From Selaginella moellendorffii (taxonomy: Eukaryota > Streptophyta > Lycopodiopsida > Selaginellales > Selaginellaceae), in NCBI RefSeq assembly GCF_000143415.4, contig NW_003314311.1:695673-759672 (forward strand): 64,000 nt of DNA, written 5' to 3'. The notes below the pieces were generated by a model. That model worked only from the letters and a program-made list of their open reading frames with translations, made no database searches and was not told the origin of the DNA. Of the stretch, positions 26,500-38,895 are shown piece by piece; the stretch's first letter is position 1; every line of letters starts with the position of its first letter. The position numbers were made by a program, and so were the translations under genes.

Positions 26500-27642
26500 T
26501 CAGGGAGTTAGACCCACAACACCTGCGTTTTAAAAGCGATTAGCTCTGATTGATGCGAAGTAAATGGTTACCGCAAGCGAGTCGACCTCCTGCGTTACCA
26601 GTTGTCGGACTGAGTTCGTGTCCACCTGGAGCAAGCGTCCAACAAAACGACACCGAGTTACGTCAGGGTATGGCACTTAACATGAAGATTCAGGAGGATT
26701 CGCACCTTTCCCGAGGTCATCCTCCAGCTCGTGAATCACTAGAGCTCTTCCAATGACCGAGTTTACACCCGAAAGCGGGATCTGCAGCAACAAGGAAAAG
26801 AGTCCAAAGGTTAGAAGAAACTTTAGTTCTCGTACCTGGGAATCGACGATAACTTCGTCCACATTGCCTGTACTCAAAAGCGTTTGCAGTTTGCAGAAGA
26901 AAAGAGAGAAGAAAAGACGTCGAACCTTTGTCATCCGCTACAACGTTTCCGAGATCTCCAGCATGCCTGACCGAGTCATTCGGTCCACCGTGCGTCTTGT
27001 TCTCGGGATTGAAATGCGCGCCTGCATTTAAAACCACCAGAATGGGATTGATTGTAAGCTAACAAGGATCAAGAAAAGCAAAAAAAAAAAAAACAAAAAA
27101 ACTGAGGGACTCACCCGTAGATAGGCAGCCATTAGTCGTGTCCCCGAATTCATGCTGTAAGTTTTGTTATCAAAAAGCCAAGAACTTTTTTTCCATGCAT
27201 ACCAAGTGAAACCCATGCTTGCCAGGAGTTAGCCCAGAAATTTTCACCTTCACAGTCGTTGGGCCTGCATGGAGCAAAGAAAACAAGAATCAACGTAAAG
27301 AAGATCGAAGAAACACAACTGTAAGCTACATTTCTTCCAAATTGCTCGCCAATCTCTACTTGCAAAAGCCTAAAAGAAAGAAGAAACGTTACCGTCTCCA
27401 TCCTGTTCCAAATTCACGACTCCATCCACGGAGCCCTTGAGCACAGCCACGGCCTTCTTCAGCTCCGCCGTGATTCCAATTCCCCTCGCCGCCCGAATGC
27501 AATGCAACTGCCTCCTCCCGGGCGCAATCCGCGCCCCGGCGAACGCCGAGCGCCCGAGCCGAGCAGCAGCGGCAGCACGCTCCCCTCCATAAACCCTAAA
27601 CCTAGCTAGAGGCGCCTCTACGCAAATGCCGCCAATTGCCAT
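26500..27642 (-). CDS. CSD2: Cu/Zn superoxide dismutase, plastid-targeted
   Basis: Converts superoxide to hydrogen peroxide and oxygen in the chloroplast stroma. Exon 1 (27642-27393) encodes an Arg/Ala-rich transit peptide ([20 protein letters not shown]) and the first strand ([19 protein letters not shown]). Later exons give [80 protein letters not shown] and DDLGKG, then [19 protein letters not shown] and a seven-residue last exon VVGLTP (26522-26500). The metal ligands of HLHEFG, GAHFNP, THGG, HAGDLG and VIHE, and both disulfide cysteines (NGC, LACG), are in place. About eight short introns. An upstream in-frame Met at 27696 is possible but less likely. Confidence 0.93.
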
Positions 27643-27696
27643 GACACGAGATTGGAAATCCCCTCCCGTCCTTTCTCCCCCTCCTAGCCGCAACAC

Positions 27697-28166
27697 AATG
27701 CTCTACCAAATATGTATTTACTATTTATCTCTTGTGGTATAACTATTGTCCAAATGCGATTTTGTAGAACACTATAGTGCTATCTCAAAATCTCACAAAC
27801 AGTACAACATTTATACTTTATAAGTTGTGATTTTTTTATGGACATTTATAAGTTATTAATGGGCTTCAAACACTAAAAACTATTTCTTCTTCCTCGCGCA
27901 AAATACCACTAAAACCAAAACAGGGATGCACACAAGCAAGATCCCTCAGAAATATGCAACATGCACACCCAAATTCCCCCACAAATTTCTAATAGAATCG
28001 CCCCCAGGATGCACATAAATACCCCCAGGCCAAAATAATAGAGATTTTCGCATTCACATGAAATTTGGAAAGAACACATTGCTTGATATTTCATGTTTTC
28101 TGTGTCCCAACTTTTGATTAGCATTCACAAATCTGTGTTTCTAATCTACATTAATTTCTCTCTTTT
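27697..28166. other. AT-rich spacer, no gene seen
   Basis: A/T-biased DNA between the SOD 5' end and the 3' end of the next leftward gene. It contains presumed promoter sequence for SOD. No RNA gene or repeat recognised. Confidence 0.5.
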
Positions 28167-29681
28167 CTACTTGGCTCGAGCTCCATCTTTGTAAGGACTA
28201 GGAGAACACCACCTATGAAGCCATTGCTGCGAGCCTGGCTGAAAAGAAAGAGCCATTTGTCCCCCTCTTACGGACTTTGAGTTGTGGAGCCTCTCTCTTT
28301 GTGGCGGGCTTCTCAGGTTATATTTTGGAAGATCTTCGTCATGTTGGGGTTGGGGTTGATCGAGTGGTACTTTTGATCTTTCCTGGAATGTGAAACAGCA
28401 TGCCGGATATGAGACAATCTGGAATATCAGAGAAAAAAAGGTTTCTCTTACATTTGATTCTATAGAAGTCCGGGAGAGAGCTTTGCCTGCGCGAGAGAAA
28501 AGTAAATATGAAAACCATGGTTTATAAGTAGCAGATCATGAAAGCTCACCTCCAGTTTTCGCAGTGTTGAGTTCGTCACGGCGCGAAAGAGACTGGACCT
28601 CCTCGCCACCTTCATCCTCGAAAAGGCTCTTGGTATCAGACGACCTCGATGCATTGGAGTTCTTTCTCGAAGGCCTGACGGTCCCATTGATGAAACCGAA
28701 TCGGTCCTGCAAGCTCTTGGTGCGATCGGAGTTGCTCCTCTCGTTCGCGAAGTTTGAAGGCAAGCTGCAAGTGAAGGACGATCCCGACGCACTCACCGAG
28801 TCGAACAAGGAAATAGTTCGTATCAGCGATGGCGCTTCCTTCTCATTGCTGTCGTCTTCTTCGCTATCGTCTCGAGGCTTTGGCGGCACAGCGACTGGAG
28901 TGAGCAAAGGCAACGATTGTTCCGACCTTTCAGTACTTCTCGTCGATGGTATCCTCAGCGGTGGCAAACCAGACGGCTTCAAAGTTCCCGGCCACTGCTC
29001 CCCGGATTTAAGTGGAGGAAAGGATCGTAGTCCCTGCTGCTGTTGCTGCTGCTGCTGCTGCTGATTACTATCACCATCTATCGAGAAATCCTTCCGAGTT
29101 ATCCTTGCAAACCATGCCGACCCGAGAAGCTCGTTGTGCTGCTGTTCCAATCCCTGTTCTTCTACAACCTTTGCGCTCGTAAACTTGGAACTTATCACCT
29201 CGTCTTCCGCGACAGGAACCACTTTCGAGTCGGACGAAACCGAGTTCTTGCCCCGTAATCCTGTGGAATGCTGTCGCGATCCAGAGATCCTTGCCCCTGG
29301 AAACACCTCTGTTTCTTCTCTCTCGGAGTTTCTCATCGTCAACCAGCTCGATGGAGCATCGAACTTAAATCCCGAGACCTCCGGCTGGCAATCCTCTTCT
29401 TCGTCGGTACACTCCATATTATCGATCCTTTTCTTTACGTAGAGCTCTGGATGATCTTCCGACACGAAAGTCCGTTGGAGAGGGATAATCCTCTGGATCC
29501 ACGCTGACTGCAACGCGGATTGAGAGCCGCCACACCCGGTCCTCGTCGCAATTGGCGAGAGAGCCAGCGCCGACGCCTCTACATTGGGCGATTTCTTCCT
29601 CCCCGCTCTGGACGTCCGTGGGGAGCTCTCCGCGCTTCTGGCCCGGCCAATTCCTGATGACATCCTCCCAGCCCCAGGCAA
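28167..29681 (-). CDS. unknown plant protein with poly-Gln and a basic conserved-looking C-terminus
   Basis: The first exon (29681 to about 28555) encodes a Ser/Arg-rich, mostly disordered protein starting MPGAGRMSSGIGRARSAESS, with a run of about ten Gln, and the stretches ADWFARI-like 'LGSAWFARITRKDFSIDGD', 'SLIRTISLFDSVSASGSSF' and 'RFGFINGTVRPSRKNSNASR'. A 66-nt intron leads to 'KALSRTSIESN', and a further intron to the last exon ending 'MALSFQPGSQQWLHRWCSPS' and 'PYKDGARAK' (TAG at 28169-28167). The Trp/Cys-rich tail is the least disordered part and probably the conserved element. I do not recognise the function. Total about 470 residues. Confidence 0.65.
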
Positions 29682-30130
29682 GCTTTAGCGCCCGGATTTC
29701 CTTCAAATTCCACTACCTAAACCCTACCTAGGCTCGTGAAAGACGCCATCGCCCTCGGCGATCCGGAAGAACCCTAAAAATCATTTTCTTTCCAATGCCA
29801 GTTGTGCTCTTTGATGAGTGCGCGCAAATCCCAAAGGCTTTCGTGCAGGCAACAATGAGTTCTTTGGAAGATCCTGGCCATCCGATAGAACTCTGCATTT
29901 CTGACAAGTGGTACGATCTAGATCGTCCGATGGTGAGAAAATTTCTAGACTACGCCGCCGCCGCGGAGGTGATTGGATCTTGATCGATCGCACGGGCAGC
30001 GCGCTAGTTCTTCCGCGCGATCCTAGGGAGTGGCCACTGCCAATGCGCGGGAGGGAGATCGAGCGGCGGCAACGGCAGCGCAAGATTTAGGGTTTATGTG
30101 GCTCCAAATTCCGCGCTTCCCGATCGATCC

Positions 30131-30855
30131 ATGGGCTTCCTCTCCTTCTCCGGCCGCGTTCTCTTCTCCTCGATTTTCATCCTGTCGGCCTGGCAAAAGT
30201 AAGATCTCTCTCTCTCTCTCGCTGTAGAATTTGATCTATAATTCTTCCTTGGAACAGGGTGAACGATTTTGGAGGCGATGGCGGAGGAGCAGCGCGGCTC
30301 CTACAGCCGAAATTCTTCACTTTGAGCCATCATCTCGAGTCTCGACTTGGATGGAACCTCCTCAGCTTTAACGTAAGAATTTCCTTCTAAACCTTCAAGC
30401 TTGATCTCTCACAAAAACCATTTTTTTCTTCCATCTTTGCAGCTGAAGTATGTGGTTTTCGCGTCCATCCTACTGCAAGGCGTGGGAGGGATTCTCTTCA
30501 CTTTCGGTAGCGTTTTCGGGGCCTACTTACTCGTAAGTTTCCTTTGGATTCTTTCGCTCGAGTTTGTCATCTCATTGTCTCGGATTCTTTTTGGTTAGCT
30601 CCTAGATTTGTTCATCGAGACACCGATATGGCACGATTTCTACAACTTTGACGTAGGAACACCAGAGTATGCGAACGAGTTTATGCAATTTCTCAAGGTA
30701 AGTTTCGTGAAATTCGCTAGAAATTGTTCGCCATTTTGTGTTTTTTCTCGCAGAGCCTGTCACTGTGTGGAGCTCTCTTGTACTTTGTGGGAATGAAGCG
30801 AGCGCATTCGAAGAGATTTAGAAAAAAGCAGCAGATCAAAGTGAAGACAACATGA
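30131..30855 (+). CDS. HR-like lesion-inducing family membrane protein
   Basis: Small plant membrane protein of the HR-like lesion-inducer family; over-expression of relatives causes hypersensitive-like cell death, but the biochemical role is unknown. Exons 30131-30198, 30258-30372, 30443-30532, 30599-30697 and 30754-30855 join in frame to about 157 residues. Features: MGFLSFSGRVLFSSIFILSA with AWQKVNDFGGDGG, LLQPKFFTLSHHL, then hydrophobic helices LKYVVFASILLQGVGGILFT and FGSVFGAYLLLLDLFIETP, DFYNFDVGTPEYANEFMQFL, SLSLCGALLYFVGMKRAH and a Lys-rich tail (FRKKQQIKVKTT). The family order is complete. Convergent with the GT34 gene downstream. Confidence 0.9.
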
Positions 30856-31236
30856 AATTAAGAAAATCTACTGCATACAAATCTCCTTTTCGATTATTCT
30901 TTCCAATTTTTTTTCGTTTGCTCCCTCAAGGAGCAAAGATAGATCCTCCTCTTCTTTAAAGCTTCAAAAAAGCATCTTATTCTCTTCTCTCAAAGCAATG
31001 CTTTTTAGCTGGTTTCCATTTCCTTTCGAAATTTGCTTGCTTTTCACAAAAGTTCTAGTGAATCTCTTGAGTTTACTCACAATGATCTAGTGAAATCTCT
31101 AGGATTTACTTGCTTGTTCTTGGAGAAAGCGCAAGCGCGGGATCTATACACAAACAAAAGAAAGACAAAAAGGAAAGAAAAGAAAAACCACAAAACAGAG
31201 CTCTGAAGAACCCTAAATTTCTACACCCCAAGAACC

Positions 31237-33098
31237 CTAATTCCCGCCAACGACGATATTGCTGATCCCCAGCGGCCGATCCAGCGGCCGATCCGTCTCG
31301 TTGCGCGTCCTCTTCACCTTGGCGCTGCCTAGCGCGCGGTGCCGGAAGCCATAGATCTCCAGGATCTGGTTGTCCGCGAAGTTGAATGCCCGCTCCATCT
31401 GCTTGAGGCATCGCTCCACCGGGTAATCGCCATAGCGGCCGCAGGGCTTGCATCCCACGAAATGCGTCACGAATGGCCACCGATCGTCGCCCAGCCCCGG
31501 GTGGTTCTTCTCGATCATTTCCTCGTACTTGTCCACCAGAATCGCCCAGTAGCCGTGGAGGTAGTAGGAGCTCTCGAGGAAGACGCGATCACCCCAGCGA
31601 TCGCGCTTGGTCATGAGGAGGTAGACGAGCGCGGATTGATCGTCGGCCTCGAATGCCGGCCTCCCGGCGAGCGATGCCGTGAGGATCTTCCCGGCCTCGT
31701 CGCGGATCTTCCCCTTCGGCCCCATTGGCGCCCAATCGTCGAGGATGTCGAGCGTCCACTGGCAATTCCGGATGAGGAAGCTGCCGGTGTTGAGGCCGAT
31801 CCAATTCTTCTTGTTGTAGACGAGCTCGTCCCAGCCGTGGAGGACGAAGTTGTAGTTCGCGTACTTCTCCATGGGGAGCTCGAAGACCATGTCCGTGAAC
31901 ATCGCGTCGCTGTCCATCCACCAGATCCATTCCACCTCCGGGTGCGCGAGGAGGAGCTTGCGGAGGAGCGGGAGCTTGGCCCAGTAGCCGGCCATCTCGT
32001 GATCGAGATGCGCCATGTTGTAGAAGATCTCGATGCCGTGGAGCCGGCAATAGTCCACCTGGGGAAGACGAAGATAGAAAAATTAGGGTTCTTCGAAAAA
32101 CGAATTTGGGGGGAACCGATGAGGAAAAATTCTTCCATGTGGGTGATTTCGACCGGAAAAGACTGGAATTTGGAGCTTCGACTGGCAGGACTGGCGAGAT
32201 GGAAGACTTTGGAGAATGTGACTTCACCAATTTGAGAGGGATTTTGCAAGAACAGGGGGGAGGAGAGAAATTAGGGTTCTTGGAGGGCAATGTGGTGAAA
32301 TTCTTGACCAGCATTGTCGAAAGATGTGAATTTTCAATGCCCAAAACAAAGGAATGCGAGAAATCTTTGGAAATCCGGAACAAAACGAGAGAAGTCAAGG
32401 ATTCTCAGAGCCCGGAGATTAATCCCGACGGAATCTAGAGACCCAAAACTCCAAGCAAGGAAAAGGAGCTCTGGATGAAGCAAAACCAGCAATCCAAGCA
32501 GGAGATGGAGGAAGAAGAGACAGCAAAAACTCTCCAGAGAAGAGATCTAGGCCTATGGGACTGAGAGACTCACCTTGTTCTTGATGGCCTTGAGGAGGTA
32601 GTGATCCCCAACTGGATTGTCACAGGGCTTGGGCTGCGATCCAGTGACGAGCAAAATCCTGGGCTTGCCATTTACCACCGCGGGCATGTGTGGATTCTTG
32701 CGCAGCCACTCGCCGCGCTGCTCGTCCCAGTCGGAGATCTTCGGCCCCAGGCTATACGGCATGCCCGAGTCCACCACCTCAGCCTCCACCTCGGCCTCCT
32801 CCTCGGCTATGGCGCTGCTCGAGCTCTTGGCCTCCGCCAAAACGCGCCCGGCGTCCTTCCGCCGGTGGACAGTGTCGCGGATGTCGTGAAGATCTTGTGC
32901 CGGCGTGCCAAAGCTGCCCGCGCCGATCGTCCCACGCAGCACCAGGATGGTGACGAATCCACAGAGAACCGTCATCTTGATGTTGTTGAGCGTCTTGTGG
33001 ATCTGGCGGCCCTTGGCGGCGGTGGATTTAGTGGCGGCGGCGGTGGCGGCGCTGCCGCTGGAGCTCCACATTTTGATCTTCAAGCTCTCCCCGCGCAT
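31237..33098 (-). CDS. XXT: xyloglucan alpha-1,6-xylosyltransferase (GT34)
   Basis: Golgi type II membrane enzyme that adds xylose from UDP-Xyl to the glucan backbone of xyloglucan. Two exons: 33098-32574 and 32058-31237, with a 515-nt intron. The N-terminus has a short basic tail (HKTLNNIK) and a membrane anchor (MTVLCGFVTILVLRGTIGAG), then FGTPAQDLHDIRDTVHRR. The catalytic domain shows KPRILLVTGSQPKPCDNPVG, DYCRLHGIEIFYNMAHLDHE and VEWIWWMDSDAMFTDMVFEL (DxD metal site), then NWIGLNTGSFLIRNCQWTLD and HFVGCKPCGRYGDYPVERCL. Length is about 448 residues, normal for XXT. Galactomannan galactosyltransferases share the fold, so the acceptor is inferred. MRGESLKIKMWSS was taken as start; a later Met (MWSS) is equally possible. 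Confidence 0.92.
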
Positions 33099-34435
33099 CC
33101 TCTGCCCAGTTCGTGGGTGTTTGTTTGCGAGCTCCCTCTGTCTCAGTGGCGAGCGAGCGAGAGTGTGAGGCTTAGATCGCTCTCTGAGGAGAAATAGAGG
33201 AAGAGGGAGTGAGAGCCTTGGGATCAAACGATCGCCGCTGCTGCATTGCGGATGGATTGGGCGAAAAGCCCGAATGGATCGCGAGCTCGCAACTTTCGAG
33301 ACACTCACTATCCACGATCCGTGAGACGAAGAGGAAGAAGTGCTTCTAATCTATTTCTCTATGATAGAAATCAAATGGCTCTATCTACACTCTACTCCAT
33401 CGCCATCGCCATCGCCATCGCCACCATTTCCTTCTTCTGGGCAAGGAGAGTTTTTTTCTCGCCTCTCTTCTTCTGCTCAAAGGAATGGCATTTTCTTCGC
33501 AATGTGTAAGCCGGCAAGTGACGGGCGGCCGTCACGAGTAACGGCGTTCACGCCTCACGGATGAGGAGTACGACCGCGGCCCGCGCTGTACGGCAGGCTT
33601 GTGGGGGATGTTAACGGCGCCCGCGAACGTTATAAAATGCCACGCCAGCTCATCGCTGCGCCAGGATTCGCCACCTGGACGCCATCATAATGTCCGGCCT
33701 GCCGGCGCCCGACACAGGCATATGCCGTCCCCAAGGCAGGGTATATCTCTTTAGGTCATGGCGGCCATGTTACGTGTCACGTTCCAATTTCGTGACACTG
33801 TCCAATTTTTTTCTTTTGAACATCGTGCATGTGCATGCATTGTCGTCAAACCGCGCGATTAGAAAAGAGGGATTTGTGCTAATTAATCCACGCGGAGATT
33901 CTAGATCACATGGAGTGAGTGACTTTCGTGCAAATATGAAATTTGGGAAAGGCGACGAAACGACTTCTGGATCGATCGATCGATCGATCGAATGGATCCA
34001 AAAACACGAAGTGCTGGAACGACCTTTGGTGCTTTGTTGTGGAAATAATAAATGGACCACAAGTAAACAACAGGAGATCCAGGGAGGAGAAATGTGGATT
34101 TAATTGTGGCAAAGCACCTGTTGCTGCTCCAGCAGCAAACAGGCCACCAATCTCTTCAAGAGAAAGGAGAGGAAAAATCTGACAAAGCAATTTCAAAGCC
34201 AGCACCAAACAAAATCAAAGCGATTTCTTTTCGAGCAGCAGCAACAGCAGCATCTCTGCAAAAGAGTTTTTAAGCTTTGCCACCACCCTCCAAAATTCTC
34301 CGCGGATGACATTTGGCATGATCGATCCCAAATAGCTATGGCTATTGTATAAGCGATTTCGCGTAGATTATAGCATAAAAGAATAGCTCATCCCACACGC
34401 ACCCAAACCAATAACAAATCTATCTATCCATCCGG
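33099..34435. other. intergenic with simple repeats
   Basis: Upstream region of GT34 and 3' flank of the next leftward gene. It contains an ATCGCC hexamer run (about 33396-33424) and a GATC run (about 33970-33990). A TATAAAA-like site at 33630 faces right, followed by a 137-codon frame at 33690-34103 without recognisable content. I do not call a gene there. Confidence 0.5.
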
Positions 34436-35186
34436 TCACAGGAAAAAAAAAAGGAGTGTTTCTTCCAGGACGAGACGAGACAAGAAATCAAGAGAACCTT
34501 TAGAGTTTTTATCGGTGCTAGCCTTGGATCACAATCCAAGCAAAGCAAGACGATGAAAGAAAAAAAGAGTGAGAGAGAGAGAGAGAGAGAGAAAAAAAAA
34601 GTGGACCTCTCGGGCTTGTTTCTCGACGTGTTCTCGTGCTCCATGCACGAAGAATTGGGTGCTTGTGTTTGTGGGGCCTTCAAACTCCTGGAGGGAATAG
34701 TTTAGTGTGGACAAGATGTAAAGTGGAAGGTGCCAGAGATTATTAGCTCACCTCTTTGCGCCTTCCAGATTGGAAACAACTTTGTTCGTCCGAGTTACTA
34801 TTGGGCTTGGAGCTAGACAAAGATGATATCTCCCCGAAGATTTCTTTGGCAGAGCCTTGCAAGCGAACGCAAGCCATCATACGTCCTGTGAATCATGAGC
34901 GCAGTGCTTGTGTCACCAAGGCAGTCAAAGCTTCATGGCCCATTGATCAGTCACTTAGAAACCTGGGAACGAAGAGATCTTGTTTAAAACAATATGAAAC
35001 AAAGTAAGAACCTTTGTTTTTTATGCTGCCACCAAGTGGATTGCAAAGTGCTGGCCACAGCTCATCCCTGCAAGCAAACAGGAAGAAGAAAAGGAGTGGT
35101 AGAAGTTAGAAAAAGCATATGTATGTGACTGGACCCTTGTCTAAATGATACTGCTTTTGATTGATCCAAGTTACATGTTCCAAAAC
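34436..35186 (-). CDS. hypothetical small protein, five exons, 5' end unresolved
   Basis: Exons 35136-35186, 35012-35067, 34752-34885, 34607-34687 and 34436-34522 keep one reading frame across GT-AG introns. They give FGTCNLDQSKAVSFRQG, DELWPALCNPLGGSIKNKG, RMMACVRLQGSAKEIFGEIS, EFEGPTNTSTQFFVHGAREH, VEKQARE and ASTDKNSKGSLDFLSRLVLE. About 135 residues; no signal or membrane segment. The frame upstream of 35186 continues into an exon I could not place. I do not recognise the family. It lies between the MATE and GT34 genes on the same strand. Confidence 0.55.
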
Positions 35187-35528
35187 CTGTAGAAACAAAA
35201 AAAAAAAAGAGAACTGGTTTAGTCGAGCCAAACGAAAGCTGGAAAGGCGAAAGAAAGACATGCCTCACACGCTCTACAACAGTGTCAGCCCATGAAAAAG
35301 CAAAGCACCGTCATCGTCAATCTTAGAGTCGACGTCAATGGATACTGGCTTTGCTTATTGCTGTGCATTAAACTGGTCTATGATCTAAATTTTTTTTCTT
35401 TTCGTTCCCTCTCTCCCTGCAGGAGAAACTATGAATCTCATGAGAACTGTACGCACCTTGGTCCTTTCGTGAGTTATTGTTGTTGACTTGTTGTGCTTGA
35501 TATAGTAAAGTCTACAGCGCGATAGCAC

Positions 35529-37802
35529 CTAAGAATTGTCAATCTCCAAGCTCTCGTTTGCCAAAAACTGCCAAGGACCCGTGGCAGTCCCCAGCCTGCA
35601 TTGAAACGGCGGTTTAGCTTATGGTATCCAAAGGCTTATAGATCGTTACCTCAAAATGCCGGAAGCCATTCGAAGGCTCATGAGTACAGTCAAGCCAAGC
35701 CATACACCAGGTAAACCAAGGAAGGATGGCGCAGCGAAAAGAACCGCTGAGGAAATGATTCCAATCACTATCTGCAAAATAAAAACACTTAGCCGTCCTT
35801 GCATAAAAAAAATTCGAGTTTCGCACCATTGAGTAGGCTGCAAAGGCGAAGTCAGTTGCACCGTAAAAAATGCCATCAAACACGAACGCCATAGAGTTGA
35901 TAGGCTGAGTCAAAACAGCAAACTACAAAGCAAGCATGTCAATCTAAGGATTGTATCACTAAGAAGAAAATGTATACACTTACCGGAATGATAGTGATCA
36001 ATGCTTGTATCACCAAATCATCACTGGTGAAAAGTTTTGAAAAGCGTTGGCCACCAAGTCCAAGGATTACTCCCATGATTAAACCAAACACAATGCCCAG
36101 CTGTCAGATCGAAGCTAGTTAAAAGGAGAAACCTGCAAGAAAGGAGTACCTGCAAGACTCTAAATGTTGCCTCTTTAACCTTTTGCCCATTGTTCCGTGC
36201 CACGAAATCGGCAATAACAGCCTTAGAAAAACAGGACTTTAGAACACGACGATAGAACATCCCCGTGGTATGTTCACCTGTCCGGCGAGCGCCAGGGAAT
36301 CAGAAAGAAGAGATGCAGCCAACCAGATTTGCATGCAAATTTGATGTGCTGCCATAGGAGCTACACCCTCCTGAGCAGCCATTGAAGTTGCCAGTGTCAT
36401 GGTAAGCAGTATTGCAATGGTTCGCGTGAACAACAGACCACCTATGAAAAAACTTTCAGTTCCAGAAATCTTCACAAACGTATGTGCCTTACCAGACGAA
36501 AAAAAACGTCTTAGGCCCAGTCTTGATATATCAGGCGGGATCAGGACAGCAACTTCGTTTAGTTTCACCAATAAAATGAACGCAATCACATATCTGCCAA
36601 ACTAAAAGAACGTAAAAAAACATAGCAATCAGTTGCCTGCAACTCACTGTGACACGACTGTTGCCACAGCTGCCCCGGTAACTCCATATCCAAAAGAAAA
36701 CATCAAAATTGGATCCAGCACCACATTCACTATGTTCCCCGTGACTATCATCAAAACACAGGTCAGAGAACGAAAGAAAGAAAGAACAAAATTAATTTAC
36801 CTGTAGCATACAGAGGAGTTTTTGTGTCTTTAAAGCCACGAAACACTCCTTGCGTAGCTAGAGAAACAACAACTGCAGGAGCTCCCAGAGCCCGAATTGA
36901 TAGATACTGCTGCGCAGGAAGACGCATTGGAGAATCCTGTTCCAAGAGAATTAGACCATTGATCTTTCAACACCAACCAACACTTACGTCCAAAATCCCC
37001 ATTATTCTGAGAATTGGCCAGGCTCCAAGCAACAGCACAAGAGCCTCTATGATTCCGAGTGACGATCCCAGAAACAGCGCTGATGAAACAGACGGGTAGA
37101 CGCGCTTCTCAGACTTTCCAGGCTTCTCAATGAAGTGGCCTTCTTCTGATTTGCCGCGTGTTAGTTATGCAATGCATGCTTGACTAAGTTTACCAGCGGC
37201 TTCCGTCAGCGGGATGCCTTCCTCAAAGCCGCATCCAGCAACGTTGTCCTCTGCGACGTAAGATGTCGTGATGTTGAGAAGAGGAATATTAAAGATCTTT
37301 GATATCAAGTTGAAAACCGAAATCGAGACACCTACAGCAGCTAACTCCACCGAGCCTGACAAAACAGCGAGAGTTATTAAACTAAAAGGAAAGAAGAAAG
37401 AAGAATGGCTACCTATTTGACCGATGAATGCCGTGTCCACCAAAGAAGCGAGTGGATCCGCGGCAAGTCCAAGCAATGCCGGAAGAGCGACAGCTGCAAT
37501 CTCTCGCCCAAGATCATCGGCCTCAAAGACTTTCCTGAAAATTCCCAGCATAAGATTCACATTCAATGAAACAGAAAAATAAGTCACACTTACTTCGAGC
37601 TCTCCAGGAAACCACTGAATGGATTCTTCTTCGTTGCTTGTGAGGCATCACACTCCATTTGCGTTGGCTGCCTTTGGCAATTCGCTCTAAAGCAGGAGAA
37701 CCGGATCGGGCTAAGGAAACCAATGCTCTGGCGGCTGAGCTCGCCAGGAGATGGAATCGTGTGGGCTAGCGTCGGAGGATTCCTGATCCACTTTTGAGAC
37801 AT
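35529..37802 (-). CDS. MATE efflux carrier, plastid type (DTX44-like)
   Basis: Multidrug and toxin extrusion family antiporter with twelve predicted membrane helices. The start at 37802 (MSQKWIRNPPTLAHTIPSPG) gives a Ser/Arg/Gln-rich extension of about 70 residues that looks like a transit peptide. The first helix region is GREIAAVALPALLGLAADPL with ASLVDTAFIGQIG, then LAAVGVSISVFNLISKIFNI, ALGAPAVVVSLATQGVFRGF, KDTKTPLYAT, MAAQEGVAPMAAHQICMQIW, SDSLALAGQAVIADFVARNN and AFVFDGIFYGATDFAFAAYS. It ends ANERLEIDNS (stop 35531-35529). Thirteen or so short introns. The long extension and the sequence around helix 1 resemble the chloroplastic DTX44-46 branch rather than vacuolar flavonoid MATEs; substrate unknown. 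Confidence 0.87.
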
Positions 37803-38327
37803 AGAAGCCCCGATCGATCGGGAGCTTGAAAGATCCTCCCAAAATCAAATGCCGATGCGGCAATCACTCGAAATATACCTGAATCACATCACACCGCAGA
37901 GATTTCCCAAAATGCAGCCGTAGAGCGCCTGGAGCGAGCTCCCCGGACGAACCCTAGCGCCAGGAGGATTGGCGCCATATACTCCAAGATTTAGACCACC
38001 CTGGCCAGAACTCGAATGCGTACGAAGTGCACGGACTGGCCCATTCCCATCCGGGGGAGGGGGTGACCACTGCATTGACCTCACACCCGGTACGAAATCC
38101 TGTCATCTTTTGGGCCATGGCGGTTTCGTACGCATGCCTATGGCTGACGCTGTCAAGCTCCTTCAAAAACGACGGCGACGTGGTTTTTCGATCCATTTCC
38201 TGGAAGAAGCAAAATAAAAGCGGCAAAGAGAAAGGAGCCCTGCCCTAGCTGCTGCTTTTGGAAAATTCGCGCTTCCCTTTTCTTCTTTCTTCCTTCTTGC
38301 TTGGTTTCGATCGATTGATCGATCGCG

Positions 38328-38629
38328 ATGTGCTGCGACAATTGCCACCCGATTGGCTTCCTGCTGGGACTGCCCTTCGCAATCCTCTCGTTTCTCATCT
38401 CTCTCGTGGGGGTCGTGGTGTGGATCGTCGGGTAAGCGCCCAGATCTGTGGCGAATTTTAGGGATTTTGGCTCGCGTTTGATTTTGCTTCTCTGTTTCGT
38501 GGCAGGATCCTTCTCACCATCATCTGCCCATGCTGTATTTGCGTCGCCGCCATTGTCAATCTGGCGTTGGAGCTGATTAAGGCGCCGCTTCACGTTATAC
38601 GATGGTTCACGGAGCAAATCCCCTGCTGA
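38328..38629 (+). CDS. TAX: TAXIMIN cysteine-rich peptide
   Basis: Short plant peptide family with roles in lateral organ fusion and branching in Arabidopsis. Two exons, 38328-38431 and 38506-38629, join in frame to about 75 residues. Family signature from end to end: [20 protein letters not shown], a hydrophobic stretch [20 protein letters not shown], then [20 protein letters not shown] and [15 protein letters not shown]. The Cys pairs near both ends of the hydrophobic core and the C-terminal IPC are conserved features. Too short to be well scored by gene finders, but the family pattern is clear. It lies about 525 bp from the divergent MATE start. Confidence 0.92.
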
Positions 38630-38895
38630 TCGATTGCTCGCTCGCGCGTGTACTATCATTTTTCTGTGAATTTTAAGGTTTTCTCTTCCTATCTGACGGT
38701 TGTCCTTGATGCTCTTCATCCAATGGCTCCTATCGTTTTTGGTGAATTTTAATCTTGTTTTTCATCCAACGGCTCCTATTTTGTTTTACGATGACCAATT
38801 TCATCCAACGGTTCCCCTTGATTTTAAGCATCGGACGGTGGTCTGTGTTATTTTAGGGCTTATGGGAGGAGGAGCGCATTCTCTCCCCAAATGTG

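Noticed and set aside
29795-29983. 62-codon rightward frame MPVVLFDECAQIPKAF
   Set aside because: It lies in the short divergent space between two genes and has no recognised homologue; probably 5' flank.
31339-32235. 298-codon frame opposite the GT34 catalytic exon
   Set aside because: It mirrors the GC-rich coding exon of the xylosyltransferase and has no independent support.
33690-34103. 137-codon rightward frame preceded by a TATA-like site
   Set aside because: No family resemblance, no exon signals, and it spans simple GATC repeats.
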